Shown here piece after piece: positions 1 to 12,400 of a DNA stretch of 64,000 nucleotides. The translations under genes and the position numbers were made by a program. The stretch's first letter is position 1. Every line of letters starts with the position of its first letter. This DNA is from Litomosoides sigmodontis (taxonomy: Eukaryota; Nematoda; Chromadorea; Rhabditida; Onchocercidae): positions 2,892,817-2,956,816 of the forward strand of contig OY718804.1 of assembly GCA_963070105.1 (NCBI GenBank). Reading direction: 5' to 3'. A model generated the notes under the pieces. That model saw only the letters and a program-made list of their open reading frames with translations, made no database searches and was not told the origin of the DNA.

Positions 1-306
1 GATTGAAAATGTTCTTCGATTCAAATTTAAATTTATTGTTGGTTCGTTCCTCAAAAATTTAATTCAATTTTTTTCGTTTATTTATATTTACTTTAAATTT
101 ATCATTAAAAAAATTGATAAACAACTACGTTAAATGTGAAATTTGTTGAAAGGTTCACTTTGCGAATTTTTTTAACGACAAAATTTAAAATTTCATTTTC
201 AAAATGATATAAATGTTTCCCATTTTCTGTTGTTGACACAGACTGTGTAATTTCATTCGGTGAAATTAACAAAAACGTAAAAATTCATGCGATTTGAATG
301 ATATTG

Positions 307-308
<2 letters not shown>

Positions 309-366
<58 letters not shown>
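309..366. repeat. (GT)n microsatellite
   Basis: About 29 uninterrupted GT units, followed by three copies of a GTAT-like unit. The minus strand reads as a His/Thr run, which is not coding. Confidence 0.97.
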
Positions 367-376
<10 letters not shown>

Positions 377-591
377 TTTACGTTATGTTCGGTGCGGTAA
401 GAGAAGGCAAAACGAAATTTCACTTTTCGCACGAATTGCACAAACTGTTCGTTGAAACTTTTTTTTTTTTGTAAACTGAAATTTACGGCAGCAAAACGGG
501 CAGCTTTGTGTTTCGATAGCATATGTTTCGTTAATTTTTTCATTTCAAATTCTGTCGGAAAATTTTTCTTTTTTGTAAATTCCTTTTTCTG

Positions 592-623
592 TCTCTCTCT
601 CTCTCTCTCCCTCTCCCTCCCTC
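592..623. repeat. (CT)n / CCCT low-complexity tract
   Basis: Pyrimidine tract of CT units grading into CCCTCT units, directly visible in the sequence. Confidence 0.9.
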
Positions 624-1818
624 TTGCTTTTTTTTCTTCAAATGAAAAAAACTTTCTAGCTTTCTTTATTTCGTTCGTCTTCTTCCCTTCCTTCAATCAC
701 TCAAAATCTGTCCTATCCGTTCTCATCCTGTAGTGGTAATTACTTATTATTTACTTCAATAAATTATAAATGGTATTTAATTAGTAAAGGAAAAATTTAT
801 GCCTGAAAAAAAGGACTTAAGTTATTGTGGTGTAATAGTAGTGGGGAAACAACTTGTGTTCGCATTTTAAAGTTTCAACTTATTTTTTAAATGACAAATT
901 TAACAAATTTTAAATCGTTGTTCATTTTCTTTTGATTATATTTGTTCTTTAATTATAATTATTTTTACATTCCAATCTTTTGCATTTTTTTGACGTTAAC
1001 GTCAATGAATGTCATTTTTTTTGAGATGATAAAATCACGTAGCAGTTAAATGAATGTTAACGTTCAAATCTCTCACTGGAAAATATCGTGAGAGACTTCC
1101 ATCGTAGTAGCATAAAATCAAATCTCACTCTTTCTCTCCCTCTCCCTCTCTCTGTCTCTCTCCGGGATCACTTAATTGCGATATCTTTGAACAAAAAAAA
1201 AAAAAGAAGGAAAAACGGCTTTTCAAGTCAATGTGTTTCGATGTGTGAGAATGAGTTAAATTTTTGACTCTCAACTTTATTGTAATTCTAAGAAACAAAA
1301 AAAAAAAGCAAAAAAATGAGGCCATCATTCGTTTGATGTGGAAAAATTAATTAATTAATTAATGATGAATGCTTAGAGATATGAAATCACTTTAGATCAT
1401 TCAATATTTGCCTGTACCTGTAAAATGTTTCAATGACCTTGTCCTTGTGAACTCTATCAGGTTGGACACGAAAACAATCGTTTATCTCCTCTTCCATGAT
1501 CGATCACTCATTTCATTTCATTTTGATAGTTTGGGCGAAGTAGTTAGTTAGTTCAAACGCATATATGATCAATTCGATTTAATTAGATCTGATTTAATTA
1601 GTACTTACTTCTTCACTCAATGGGAATGACTTAATTTTGATTTTGTGCTAATTTTGCGCTTCAATTTGCTTTTTAATGAATAGGAATGATTTAAAATTTA
1701 TGATGTCAATTTTTTTTTCTGTTTTTTTTTTGGGGTTAATAGTAAAGTTGGTAAAGAAATAGCATTCCTAACTTGTTTCCAACCACATTTCCACATTAAA
1801 ACAGTAGTCGTAGTTGCC

Positions 1819-1977
1819 GTTGTTGTTGTTTGTTGTTGTTGTTGTTTGTTGTTGTTGTTGTTGTTTGTTGTTGTTGTTGTTTGTTGTTGTTGTTGTTTGT
1901 TGTTGTTGTTGTTTGTTGTTGTTGTTTGTTGTTGTTGCTGTTGCTGTTGCTGTTGTTGTTGTCGCTGTTGTTGCTGC

Positions 1978-2066
<89 letters not shown>

Positions 2067-2110
2067 GTTGTTGTTGTTGTCGCTGCTGTTGCTGTTGTTG
2101 TTATTGTTGT
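1819..2110. repeat. Long interrupted (GTT)n microsatellite
   Basis: About 290 bp of GTT units. The 5' part alternates with TTGT phase shifts every five or so units, the middle has GCT and GTC interruptions, and 1978-2063 is pure GTT. Every frame on both strands is therefore open as poly-Val, poly-Leu, poly-Cys, poly-Gln, poly-Asn or poly-Thr. No flanking unique coding sequence accompanies it, so it is treated as a repeat and not as a polyglutamine gene. Confidence 0.95.
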
Positions 2111-3993
2111 AGCGCACATCATCAAACACCTATAATGAAATCGGAAAATTTTTCCTTTTTTTTTGTAAGAAAATGACGAAGCAAAAATGAAAATTAAAAG
2201 AAGCGATTGAATTTTATTATTTAACGACTAATCAACAATTAGATGAAATGTACGTTTTTTTTTTCTTTTTTTGGATAATGTAAACTTTACATGAGAAATT
2301 TTTAATTTAATTTTTGAAGAAAAGAAAGTAATATTTGGGCTGAATTGATAATTTGAAATTGTTATTATAAAATCAGTGGTAAAATTTACCACAGTAGAAA
2401 ATTATACTTATGATTGATTAGTTGTTAGAATATTTATGTGCGCGTATTCTTTCTCACTCTTCGATTTTAAAAGAGAAGGCGCATATATGCATCTGATAAT
2501 AGGTATGGAAATAGCACCAAAAGTTTTCATTAATTAATTTTAAAGATTATCACAAAGCTATCACTTGAAGATACGATTTAATTGAAAATTTCATTTTGAG
2601 ATATATCTATTGCTAATGATAATTTTTAATTGATGAGAATTTTAGGCGCTATTGTCTCATTGTTATTACACATATACACACATTGTTTTTTTGTACATTA
2701 TTATTATTTTACTTTTTTTTTGAAAAAAAATAATCCTTCTTTTCTGTTTTGTTTGAAAAAATTCAATTTTCCACTATTTTAGCTGAGTGCGCACCTTACT
2801 TAGCTTTTTTTTTGAATCATTCTGTTTGTTTGATGATAACAAATGATAAGACAAATGTTAGTGATAATAAAGATGTCAGTGATTAGTACAATAACAGTTA
2901 TCTGCCGTTCTAGCAAGTCTTAATATATGTATAAATTTTATTTTTTAATTTTTTTTAATTTTTTTAATGAATCATTGACGTGATTTGAGTGTATTTTGCA
3001 AGCTTAACAGTTATCAGTAAATTAGCAATAATAAATAGAAATTTCATTTATAACGACCAATTGATAGCAATTTTTTATGTGAATAATAGCAATGGTATTT
3101 ATGATGCTAATAATTTTGCTCGTTAATTTTTATTAATTTTAATAATACATATTTTACATGCATATCAGTTTAGCATTTAAATGCATTTTCAATTCCTTTC
3201 TTCTGTTTGTTAAATGAATTTTATGCTTTTTTTTTCTTTGAAGAATTCCGATATGCAAATGTGATGTTGTACGATAATTTCGAATTCATCCTAAAATAAC
3301 ATGTATTGCTAACAGGGCGGTACACACTTTATTGTTTCCGACACGATGTTATTTTATGAATTCTCAATTGCCTTATCATTTTCTAATTAAAGCTCATTAA
3401 CGTTTACTTTCATATAGTAAACAATTGCACTAAACTTTTATCACATAATCGTTGATAATGAAAGTGATAACGGTGTTTTATATAAGTATATATGTCGTTG
3501 ATATTTTTTTTTATTAAAATCTCTCAGTGCTATAATTTTTCCATTCAAATTTCTTGTAACTTATTCATCAGTTAAAGATTATATATTTTCAAAATTTAAA
3601 TTCCTACTCTAACAATTTATTAAATAAGTATTCTTCATGAATGCCGCTGAGCCCTTTTTTTCTTCCTTGGTTCCTCTCATTGTTGCAAAAATCTTGATGA
3701 TTGTGTAATTTCTTTAACAAACTAATTGAAATAACAAATTAATGGGTCGTTAAATTGAAGATTGAAAATTGCAAATTTCCTGCCACACAACTCATCAATT
3801 TTCCATTTTCACAGGAAAAGTAATTTCCTTTGAGTGAAACACTTAAAAATTTGACCTTAAACCTTAAACTGTAAATTTTTTTCCTACCTCATCCTTCTCT
3901 TTTTTTGAAAAAATTCAATTTAATTAGTTCATTTTAATTCTTCATATCTGTTAAATTGTACTATTTGTTGATATACGTGCGATTGTTAACACT

Positions 3994-4010
3994 TTAGTAG
4001 TAGTAGTAGC

Positions 4011-4103
<93 letters not shown>
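3994..4103. repeat. (AGT)n microsatellite
   Basis: About 36 AGT units with a single AGC interruption near the 5' end. Confidence 0.96.
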
Positions 4104-4104
<1 letters not shown>

Positions 4105-4478
4105 ATACTTTAATAGTAGTAGATCGATCGATTTGATTCCTTCGCTCTTTCCACCTGTAATACCGTTATGTGCGCAATGCGCAATCGTCGTAGCACAGAT
4201 ATGTTTCTTCCGTTTCTTCTAATTACCCCATTTTTACTTGCTTTCTCTACTTATATCATACAATAGTGTACTTCTCATAGTGTGAATGCAACAATTGAAA
4301 TCTTTAACACTTATTCGAAGAAATTTAACTGATTTGTTTTGAATGAAATTAAAATTGAATTTTTTTTTCAAATTAAAAAACAAAATATGAGTATGTTATT
4401 GTAGTAATAGGTTCGTTTTTTCCTGCTTTAAATAGATTTATTATTTAATGTGAATAAATTTGAAAGCGCATACTCCTT

Positions 4479-4496
4479 CCTTCCTTCCTTCCTTCG
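4479..4496. repeat. (TTCC)n microsatellite
   Basis: Short run of four to five CCTT units. Confidence 0.85.
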
Positions 4497-4796
4497 TACA
4501 TTTATAAATTTCAGTTCATCTGACTGCACTTGTTTTCTTCCAGCACTGTACAGTTTGTGAAAAGTTTTTCAAAAAAATTTAGAAGTTATAGTTACAATTT
4601 TTTAATTGATAGTTAAACGAAAATCATTAAAGATTTCTTAAAGCATATTGATATTCATATTTTTCACTGCAACAATTCATATCTTAAAAATTGTTGAATT
4701 TATTTTTAAAATATTTTTAAATTTTACATATAAGCAACAACATTATATTCATTCACGTTTAGTCGTCGTCTTTTTGCTGTTAACGATGGATAACTT

Positions 4797-4854
4797 GCGT
4801 GTGTATGTATATGTGTGTATGTGTGTGTGTGTGTGTGTGTGTGTCTGTCTGTCT
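4797..4854. repeat. (GT)n with GTCT tail
   Basis: GT run with GTAT interruptions at the 5' side, ending in four TCTG-type units. Confidence 0.9.
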
Positions 4855-5296
4855 GTAAGTAAAAATTCAAATGAAAAAAAGTTAGAAGAGGTAGGTGGAG
4901 GAGAAGTGATTTTCAAGTGGGAATTGAATTGAAAGTGGTACTTAAAACAGATGAAATATCTTTGTATGATTATGCCTCACCTCACTTACTTTCCCACTTT
5001 TTGTGTAAAAAAAAAAATTGAAAGAGCCTTCTTCAATCATTTATTTTACATTTTATCTAATTTCTCACTTATATCATTTCGAAATTATTCAACCTTCTTG
5101 TGCCATGCAGTAATTTTCAATTTTATTTCTTTCCTCTTCACTATGGCATATTTAAATGTCAAAAATTTTATTGTATTTTCATATACAATTATTGTCGGTG
5201 TGGTATATGCGGTCGCTTAAAGATTACAAGTTATACTTTCATAACATTTATACACGTTATATTTCTTGTCATCTTCGCCGTGATGTTTAAGTGAAC

Positions 5297-5594
5297 GTTA
5301 CACGTTGTTCGTAATTGATATCTTCCTGGTCATGACCTGCAAGTAAAGGTTACGTGCTGTTAGTGATTGTTGTCTTCCTGGTCATGACCTGCAAGTAAAG
5401 GTTACGTGCTGTTAGTGATTGTTGTCTTCCTGGTCATGACCTGCAAGTAAAGGTTACGTGCTGTTAGTGATTGTTGCCTTCCTGGTCATGACCTGCAAGT
5501 AAAGGTTACGTGCTGTTAGTGATTGTTGTCTTCCTGGTCATGACCTGCAAGTAAAGGTTACGCATACTTAGTTGGTTATGATCTCCAAGTAAAC
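5297..5594. repeat. 52-bp tandem repeat, about 5.7 copies
   Basis: Units lie at 5297-5348 (diverged), 5349-5400, 5401-5452, 5453-5504 and 5505-5556, followed by a decayed partial copy to about 5594. The three central copies differ by a single T/C. Each full unit contains the 10-bp perfect palindrome GGTCATGACC (5328, 5380, 5432, 5484 and 5536) and the motif GTTACGTGC. There are no unique spacers, so this is a minisatellite and not a CRISPR-type array. It lies 0.9-1.1 kb upstream of the FERM-gene start codon. Confidence 0.95.
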
Positions 5595-6444
5595 GTCACG
5601 CTATTATGTAATTATTGATAATACTTGACGTGCGTATTACTTTGGGACAAATTCATTTCAAAATTTTCTTTTTCTTTTGCAGATTGTTTACAATTGGCTT
5701 CGTGTTAGCTACAATTATTGTTAAATTAAAAAGTAAGTTGAATTTTAATTTAATAAATTAATTTTGATTTAGTACGCATAATTATTAAATTAAAGAAATT
5801 TGCCAAATTAATTGCTGATATTTCATTTTATTTTGCTAAATATTTCAATCATTTTCAATTAAATTTTAAATTTTGAATTTATTTCTGATCTTGCTGATTG
5901 ATTTCTTTTTTGTTTTCTATGTAAAATGCTATTGGAAAAAGTTACGTTAAAATTTTTAATTCGTTTCACTTTGCTAATCATAATTATTTGGTTGAGTGAA
6001 ATTTGGAATTTCATTAAAATTTAGAGTTATTAAAAATTGTTTTGCAATGATCGTATTTCGATTAACGATCATTATCCTATGCTACAATTTAGGCTATTTT
6101 TGAATATGTCCAATTAAAAGCATCAAATTTTTACAATAATTTTAAATTAGGATGAATGCTGAGCTTTTTTGTTTTCTTAAAAAAATTCAAGCATTTTTAA
6201 GAAATAAATAAAAATGATGAATTTTTTATTGCAAAAGAAAGAGGCATAGAGAGGAGGAATAGTTTTGTTGTAAAGTATTTATTTAGACATCTGTTTTCCT
6301 ATCAACCAATCCATTTTTTTTTTCATTTTATTATTACTTTTTCATTTCTACGTTTTATGCGTTTTTTTTTTTTGCAGGAACCGACTTGCAATAGTCTTTG
6401 CATCAATTGTTTTTTTTTTTTAGAACTTTCGTCTACGATCAACA

Positions 6445-9400
6445 ATGGCAAGCTTATTTCGATCGTTAAGTCAGCGATTTCGACGTTCCAGGCGACCTTA
6501 TCGTCCAGATGGTGATACTGCTGGAACTAGTGAATATCAGCAGGTTTTTCATTATTTATTTAAGAAATTTCAATCGACAATTCTCCTCTCTTGAAAATTC
6601 ACAAATATAGTTATACTTTTGTAAAAATTAAAAAAAAAAGACTTTTTTCTACAAAGAAATTAAAATTAAACTTGTGATGGTTTTTCAAAGTTGAAAGTGT
6701 TTATAAATTAAATATTAACACTTGCATTCCCTCACAAGTTGTATTAAGAGAGAGAGAGAAAGAGAAAGAGAGAGATTTTCCTCTCATATTTCTAAATGGC
6801 AATTAATAATTTTGTAAAAATTTAAATCATTAATGAATAAAAAATGATCATGCATTTTTTAGCTGTTAATGTTAGCTTATTAAAAAAAAAGGTAATCGAT
6901 TAAATGATCAACTGGATAAGTTGTTCATTCACAGCTACCGTTTACATATTTGCATGTTGTCGCTAACTTTCATTATAATTTTACATTAAAAAAAACAAAT
7001 TTTTTAGCAAACAATATTTTTGCTTTCAATGCATTCCACATAATTCGTGAATTTATAAAAGTGATTTTTTCTTTCCACTTCTTTTGTCCTTTTTTATTTT
7101 TTCTAAGAAAAAAAAATCTCCAACATTCTATGTCTCAAAAATTTCAACAAATTCACACTTTTCTTAATGTTATCAAAAAAAATGCAAAACGTCATCGTTT
7201 ATTTTTTGAGATTATTTTCGAAGTTAAATTTACATAAAATAAATGTAGTGGTGCTGTGTTAGAAGAAATAAAAAATGGTTAAAAATTTATTTAAATTTCT
7301 TAAACATATTTTGTTCTTGAAATATTCTAAAAAGAAATTTTCAATGGAATCGATATGAAAGAAGGGATCATTCAGTTGCACATTTAACTTTCCAATGTGA
7401 AATTGAATGAGGAAAGAGTTGTCATTTTTGGTTTGACAGTAAGTTAAAGTTTTTCACGCATATTCGAATGCATAAATTTTGGCTGTTTGAAATGGAAAAA
7501 AAATCTCAACAAAACATCAAATTATGAGAGTGATATGATTAATCTATAATCCGTTTTGATAATATTAAATTTTGATTTTGTCTGAATTTTGATTTCCTTT
7601 TTCTACTTATTGCTAATGTTACTAGTCGTAGTAGTAATAGCAATAGTAGTGGTAATTGTGATAATAATGATAATAATAATAATTATTATTATCATTATTA
7701 AAGTTTTCAAATTTAAAATTATATGAACAAGTAGCATATCAAATGAATTGTCAAAATTCAAATTCATCCTCATATCAGCCTAATTAATGCCATCTGTTTT
7801 CCATTTTTTTTTATTATTGTTATAAAAATTGAAAAGAACGAAAGTGTAGGAAAATGATTGCTTTTCTCGTTTTTTTTTTTCGCTCACCTCTCTCTCTCTC
7901 TCTCCCTTTCTCCCTTCTTGTTGTTGTGGTTGTTTTTTTTTCTGGAAATCTTTAAAAATGATAATTTTAGCTGCTTGATAAGCTGCTAGCAATATATTTG
8001 CGTCAGCTATTTTATTCATCTTCTTGCTGTATAAAATTGAAAAATACCGGTTGTTATTTGCAAAAGTTTTTTCTTGTTTGTTTGTCCATTTGTAATTTTC
8101 GGTTAGTTTTAAATTCTCATCGCTGTAACTGAGCAGTAATTGTAATTGTGTGGTGTGATGCGTGATGGATGAAACTGGAAATGTGAGCAGTGCGAAAAAC
8201 TTCCCATTTTTAGATTGAACTAAAATGGATGAAAATTTAATTTGTTATATTTTGACACTGAAATTATGTGTGTGTGTGTGTACGTGTGTAATTAAAAAAA
8301 ATTATAATCGAAGGAGAGAGAGAGTGTGTTGTTTTTTTTTGAATTTGGATTGAATTTGGTTAACTTTTTTTTTAAAAAAAAAAAAGAATTTAAAAAATTT
8401 AATTGATTGTTTTGTGTTTGATGGCGTAGAGATGGGATAGAGTATCATCGATTATAGTCTATCATAAAATAAATTATTGAAAATATAAAAATGTATTATT
8501 CATTTTATCAATTTTTCTCCCCTCACACCATTGCTGTTAGCTTTTTTTTCTCTGTTTTTGCCGATGATATTTGTATTTTTAATTAATTACATTGTTGGAT
8601 TAATTGCAAATTTATTGCTTTTTTTTTATTCGATGACGAATTACGCTTCTCTTATTCATGCTAATTGTTGTGATTGATTAGCTGTTGCAGTGCAGTTTCA
8701 TCTAAATTAAATGGACTAGTTAATTAAACTTTTCAATCATTTAGTTCTAACTTAAATAAATAACTTAAATAGTATTCGATAACTAAAAAAATCGAAACCG
8801 AAATCATTTTTTTTTTTGAGGAATAGGGGAGGAGGGAGTTGGTGGGCAATTATATCCCATCGATTATTTAGGCATATTTTCACGTAAAATTTTTTGCTGA
8901 CTTGATGAAAAAGTGAAGAGGAAGGGTGAAAATTTTCAAAGTTCTAGTGGAAATTTTGGACTTTTAATTATCGAAGGAGCAGTGGATTGATGAAGTGATT
9001 GCAATTTGCTACATTATTAGTTTAAACGTACGCTAGCATTTTAGGATTTAAAAATAAATCACGCTTTCCGTAAAATTTTCTTTCATACATGAAAGAAACA
9101 ATTAATCAGTTGGTAAAAATTAGGTTGCAATCAAAGTGATATTTTCCCTCACTTCTCTTCCCTTCTTTCTCCTCTCTCTCTCTCTCCCTGATTTCTTGAA
9201 ATTATAAAATAACGGCAGTGTACATGAGATGTGAATACTAAAATACTCAAATATCTTTTTAGTGTATATATATACACATGCAAAGTTTGCAAGTATCTAA
9301 AGGCAGTCTTCTTTTACTGTTATTTTTTCATTAATGTCATTCATTAAGTGCAATTTCAAATTATTAAAAAATTTCAATATTAATATTTTTATCATTCTCA

Positions 9401-12400
9401 CCTCTTTCATACACATTTATGGATGAATGCGAGTGATATTTGATAATTTGCAGGGATTTGATCAACCGGAAATGGATTCTCGAAAGCAATGTCAGTGCAA
9501 AGTGTTACTGCTGGATGGTACGGATATGAATATCGTAATCCTGGTACCGTACACTTTTATATTTCTCTAAAAAAAGCACGAAAACGAATGATTTGGAAAG
9601 ACTTATTTATCATTGCATACTGTATTTGTAAATTCTGCAACAAAATTTCACAGGAATTTAGTTTTTACATGCCATTCTTCTCAGTATTCTTTTTTTTTTG
9701 TCTTCCTCTTCCTAATTCCATCTCTAAAATTTATTTTTCTAACATAAATTTTAAAGAAGGAAAGTTGTGTTCTTTTAAATTTAAATTCATTATTTCGCCT
9801 TTCCTTGTTCTTATTTTGCTTTAGCATATTTGCTTTAAAGTGTATTTTATGCAAATTTTAATTCCACTCCAATCTGTTATTTGTGATTTTTTTGTAGAAA
9901 AATGCCACTGGTCGAGAATTGTACGATCAAGTATTTTACGCATTAGATTTAGAAGAACGAGATTACTTTGGTTTGCAATTTATGGATCACTATCATGTGC
10001 AGGTATTACAATCTTAACTCTTTGAAATTTTACCTAATTAATTGATTAATTAAATGCTCAATTTGAAATTTCAATTTGTGTTTTTTAGCAAAAATTAATT
10101 TACTCATCACTATGGGCGTTTTTTTTTTGCTGTTTTACTATTGTGATTGTATTGTTGTTGTCGTCATCGATCACTTCAGGGGACCAATTTCAATATTTCA
10201 GATTAGCTAGTAGGGTTCTACTACGCACAGAATTTGCTCTTCTTTTCCTTCCTCAGTGATCACTTTAAATTTTGCGATGAGGAAACAGTTTATGCAATGT
10301 TATGATAGTGATGAATGAAATCATGATAATGGTGATATGAATGATAATGACTTGATCACTTGAAACATCAATAGAATTATGAATTTTAAGTTTTGCGAAG
10401 ATATAGTATTGTTAATGAGGAATGCCTCTGAGCGCTACTTATTAGTATGCATTTAGTTTAATGTCTAATTTTTCTAATAAAATTCGAGTTATATTTTTCA
10501 AAAAAAAAAAATATTAATTTTGTTCAGCATTGGTTGGATCCAATAAAGCGAATTAATAAGCAAGTACCGATAGGTCCACCGTACACATTTCGATTTCGAG
10601 TGAAATTCTACTCTTCGGAACCGAATAATTTACGAGAAGAGTTAACGAGGTGAATTCTTTAAACTTTTTATATTTATATCAAAATAATTTTTCTCGATTA
10701 ATTTAAGTTGAAAATTTGACAAAACTTTGAAATAACTGCTATCTGTAGTTATCTTACGAGGCATTTTTTAAATTAGCAGTTAACAGAAGTATACTTATGG
10801 ATTGTTTGATGAAAGTATTAGAATGATTGATTCATTCATTCATTCATTCATTCATTCGTGATCACTGATCGTCATTGATCAGATTATATTGAGACGGGAA
10901 GATTCAACATTTTTATTTTTAAAGGTATCAATTCTTCCTCCAACTAAAACAAGATATTCAGACAGGAAGACTGGAATGTCCCAAAGATACAGCTATTGAG
11001 CTTGCTGCTCTCGCTCTACAATGTCAGTCTTTTCCATTCGTTGGTTTTTTTTTTGCTAAATTTTTTAGAATTTTATTTTTTAAATTGACCTTGATTAGAA
11101 TTCCTGCGAAAGAATGATAAGAAAAGCATGCTTCTTTTTTTGCAAAATTTTCCTCAATTTCTCCTAAAATAGTCAATGATTCTTCAGTTAATGAAAATTA
11201 AATTATGTTAAAATGAAAGGAAACAAAACCTTCCTTCGTAGGCTTTACATGTAAATTAGGCATTGGAGAATATTTTACAAATTAAGTAGGCAAAGATTGA
11301 AATGAAGTAGTATAATTTTGCTTTTATATTACTTTAATTTTTATCATGTTTAAACGAACCAGCCCTTTTTTTGTATTAATTTAAATGAAACAAATTTGCT
11401 CAAATTTGTGTAATTTGAATTTACAGCTGAACTTGGTGATTACAATCCTACGGAGCATACGCCAGCTCTAATTTCGGAATTTCGTTTTCATCCCGAACAG
11501 GACGAAGAAATGGAAATTGCTATTTTGGAAAAATTCGTCACGTGCCGGTAATGATATACTTTAAACATTCAAGTGCATAAAAGTAATGTGGATAATTTTG
11601 CAATGATAAGATGATTGTTTGTTTTCAATAAAAAAAAAGGCAAGGAGAGGGAGAGGGAGAGGGAGAGAGAGAGAGAGAGAGAGACAGATCTGATAAATAT
11701 ATTTTAGAGGACAATCACCAGCTACAGCTGAAATAAATTATTTAAATAAAGCAAAATGGATAGAGTTGTATGGTGTTGATATGCATACTGTTGAAGGAAA
11801 AGATGGTAACTTATACAGGTTGTTCACTTAACTTAATTCTTCACATTTTTTTTTCCCACTTTTCTAATTAGATATGATTGATGATTATAGGGACTGTTTA
11901 CATATTCCATAATTTATGCAAATATTTTTGCATGAGAAAGAAAATCGAATAAATTAATTGTAATTAATAAATTGTAATTGTAATTTGTAAAATAATTGTA
12001 ATACACGTACACCTACACCTACAATCTACACGTACACACGCACGCAAAAAAAAAGAAAAAAAGATTACAGTTTGGGTCTAACACCAACTGGTATGCTGGT
12101 ATTTGATGGCACGCAAAAGATTGGCTTATTTTTATGGGAAAAAATTCAAAAACTTGATTTCAAGAATCGAAAAATTACACTGGTGGTGGAGGAGGATGCT
12201 GATCAAGCTGTACGTGCTACTTTTTTTTTTGCAAAAAAAAAGAAAGAGAAAAAATTTTTATAAGTATATTTTATTATTTAAATTATCTTTCATAAGTAAA
12301 TTTGAAATTATCCTCTACAATTTTGATTCTATTCATTTTGTTTTTTTTTCTTTCATTCGTTTCTTAATTTATTTATTACTCAAAAAGAAGTAGAAGAAAA

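Larger units (their letters stand above)
1..6444. other. Gene-free 5' region with many simple repeats
   Basis: No reading frame here looks like a conserved protein. The long open frames near 253-733 and 1698-2176 are translations of GT, CT and GTT microsatellites. The stretch holds several microsatellites and a 52-bp tandem repeat, listed separately. Acceptor-like sites ending in TTTTGCAG occur near 5685 and 6377, and one ending in TTTTTAG lies near 6423. They could belong to 5' untranslated exons or to a spliced-leader addition site of the FERM gene that starts at 6445. No tRNA or other RNA gene was recognised. Confidence 0.6.

Noticed and set aside
253..733. Open frames with a Thr/His run and a Ser/Leu run
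   Set aside because: They arise from the GT and CT microsatellites and have no family similarity.
1698..2176. Overlapping open frames encoding poly-Gln, poly-Asn, poly-Leu and poly-Val
   Set aside because: All frames are open because the DNA is a GTT microsatellite; there is no unique flanking coding sequence or splice context.
5297..5594. Possible CRISPR-like array
   Set aside because: The copies are directly adjacent with no spacers and the genome is a eukaryote; it is a minisatellite.
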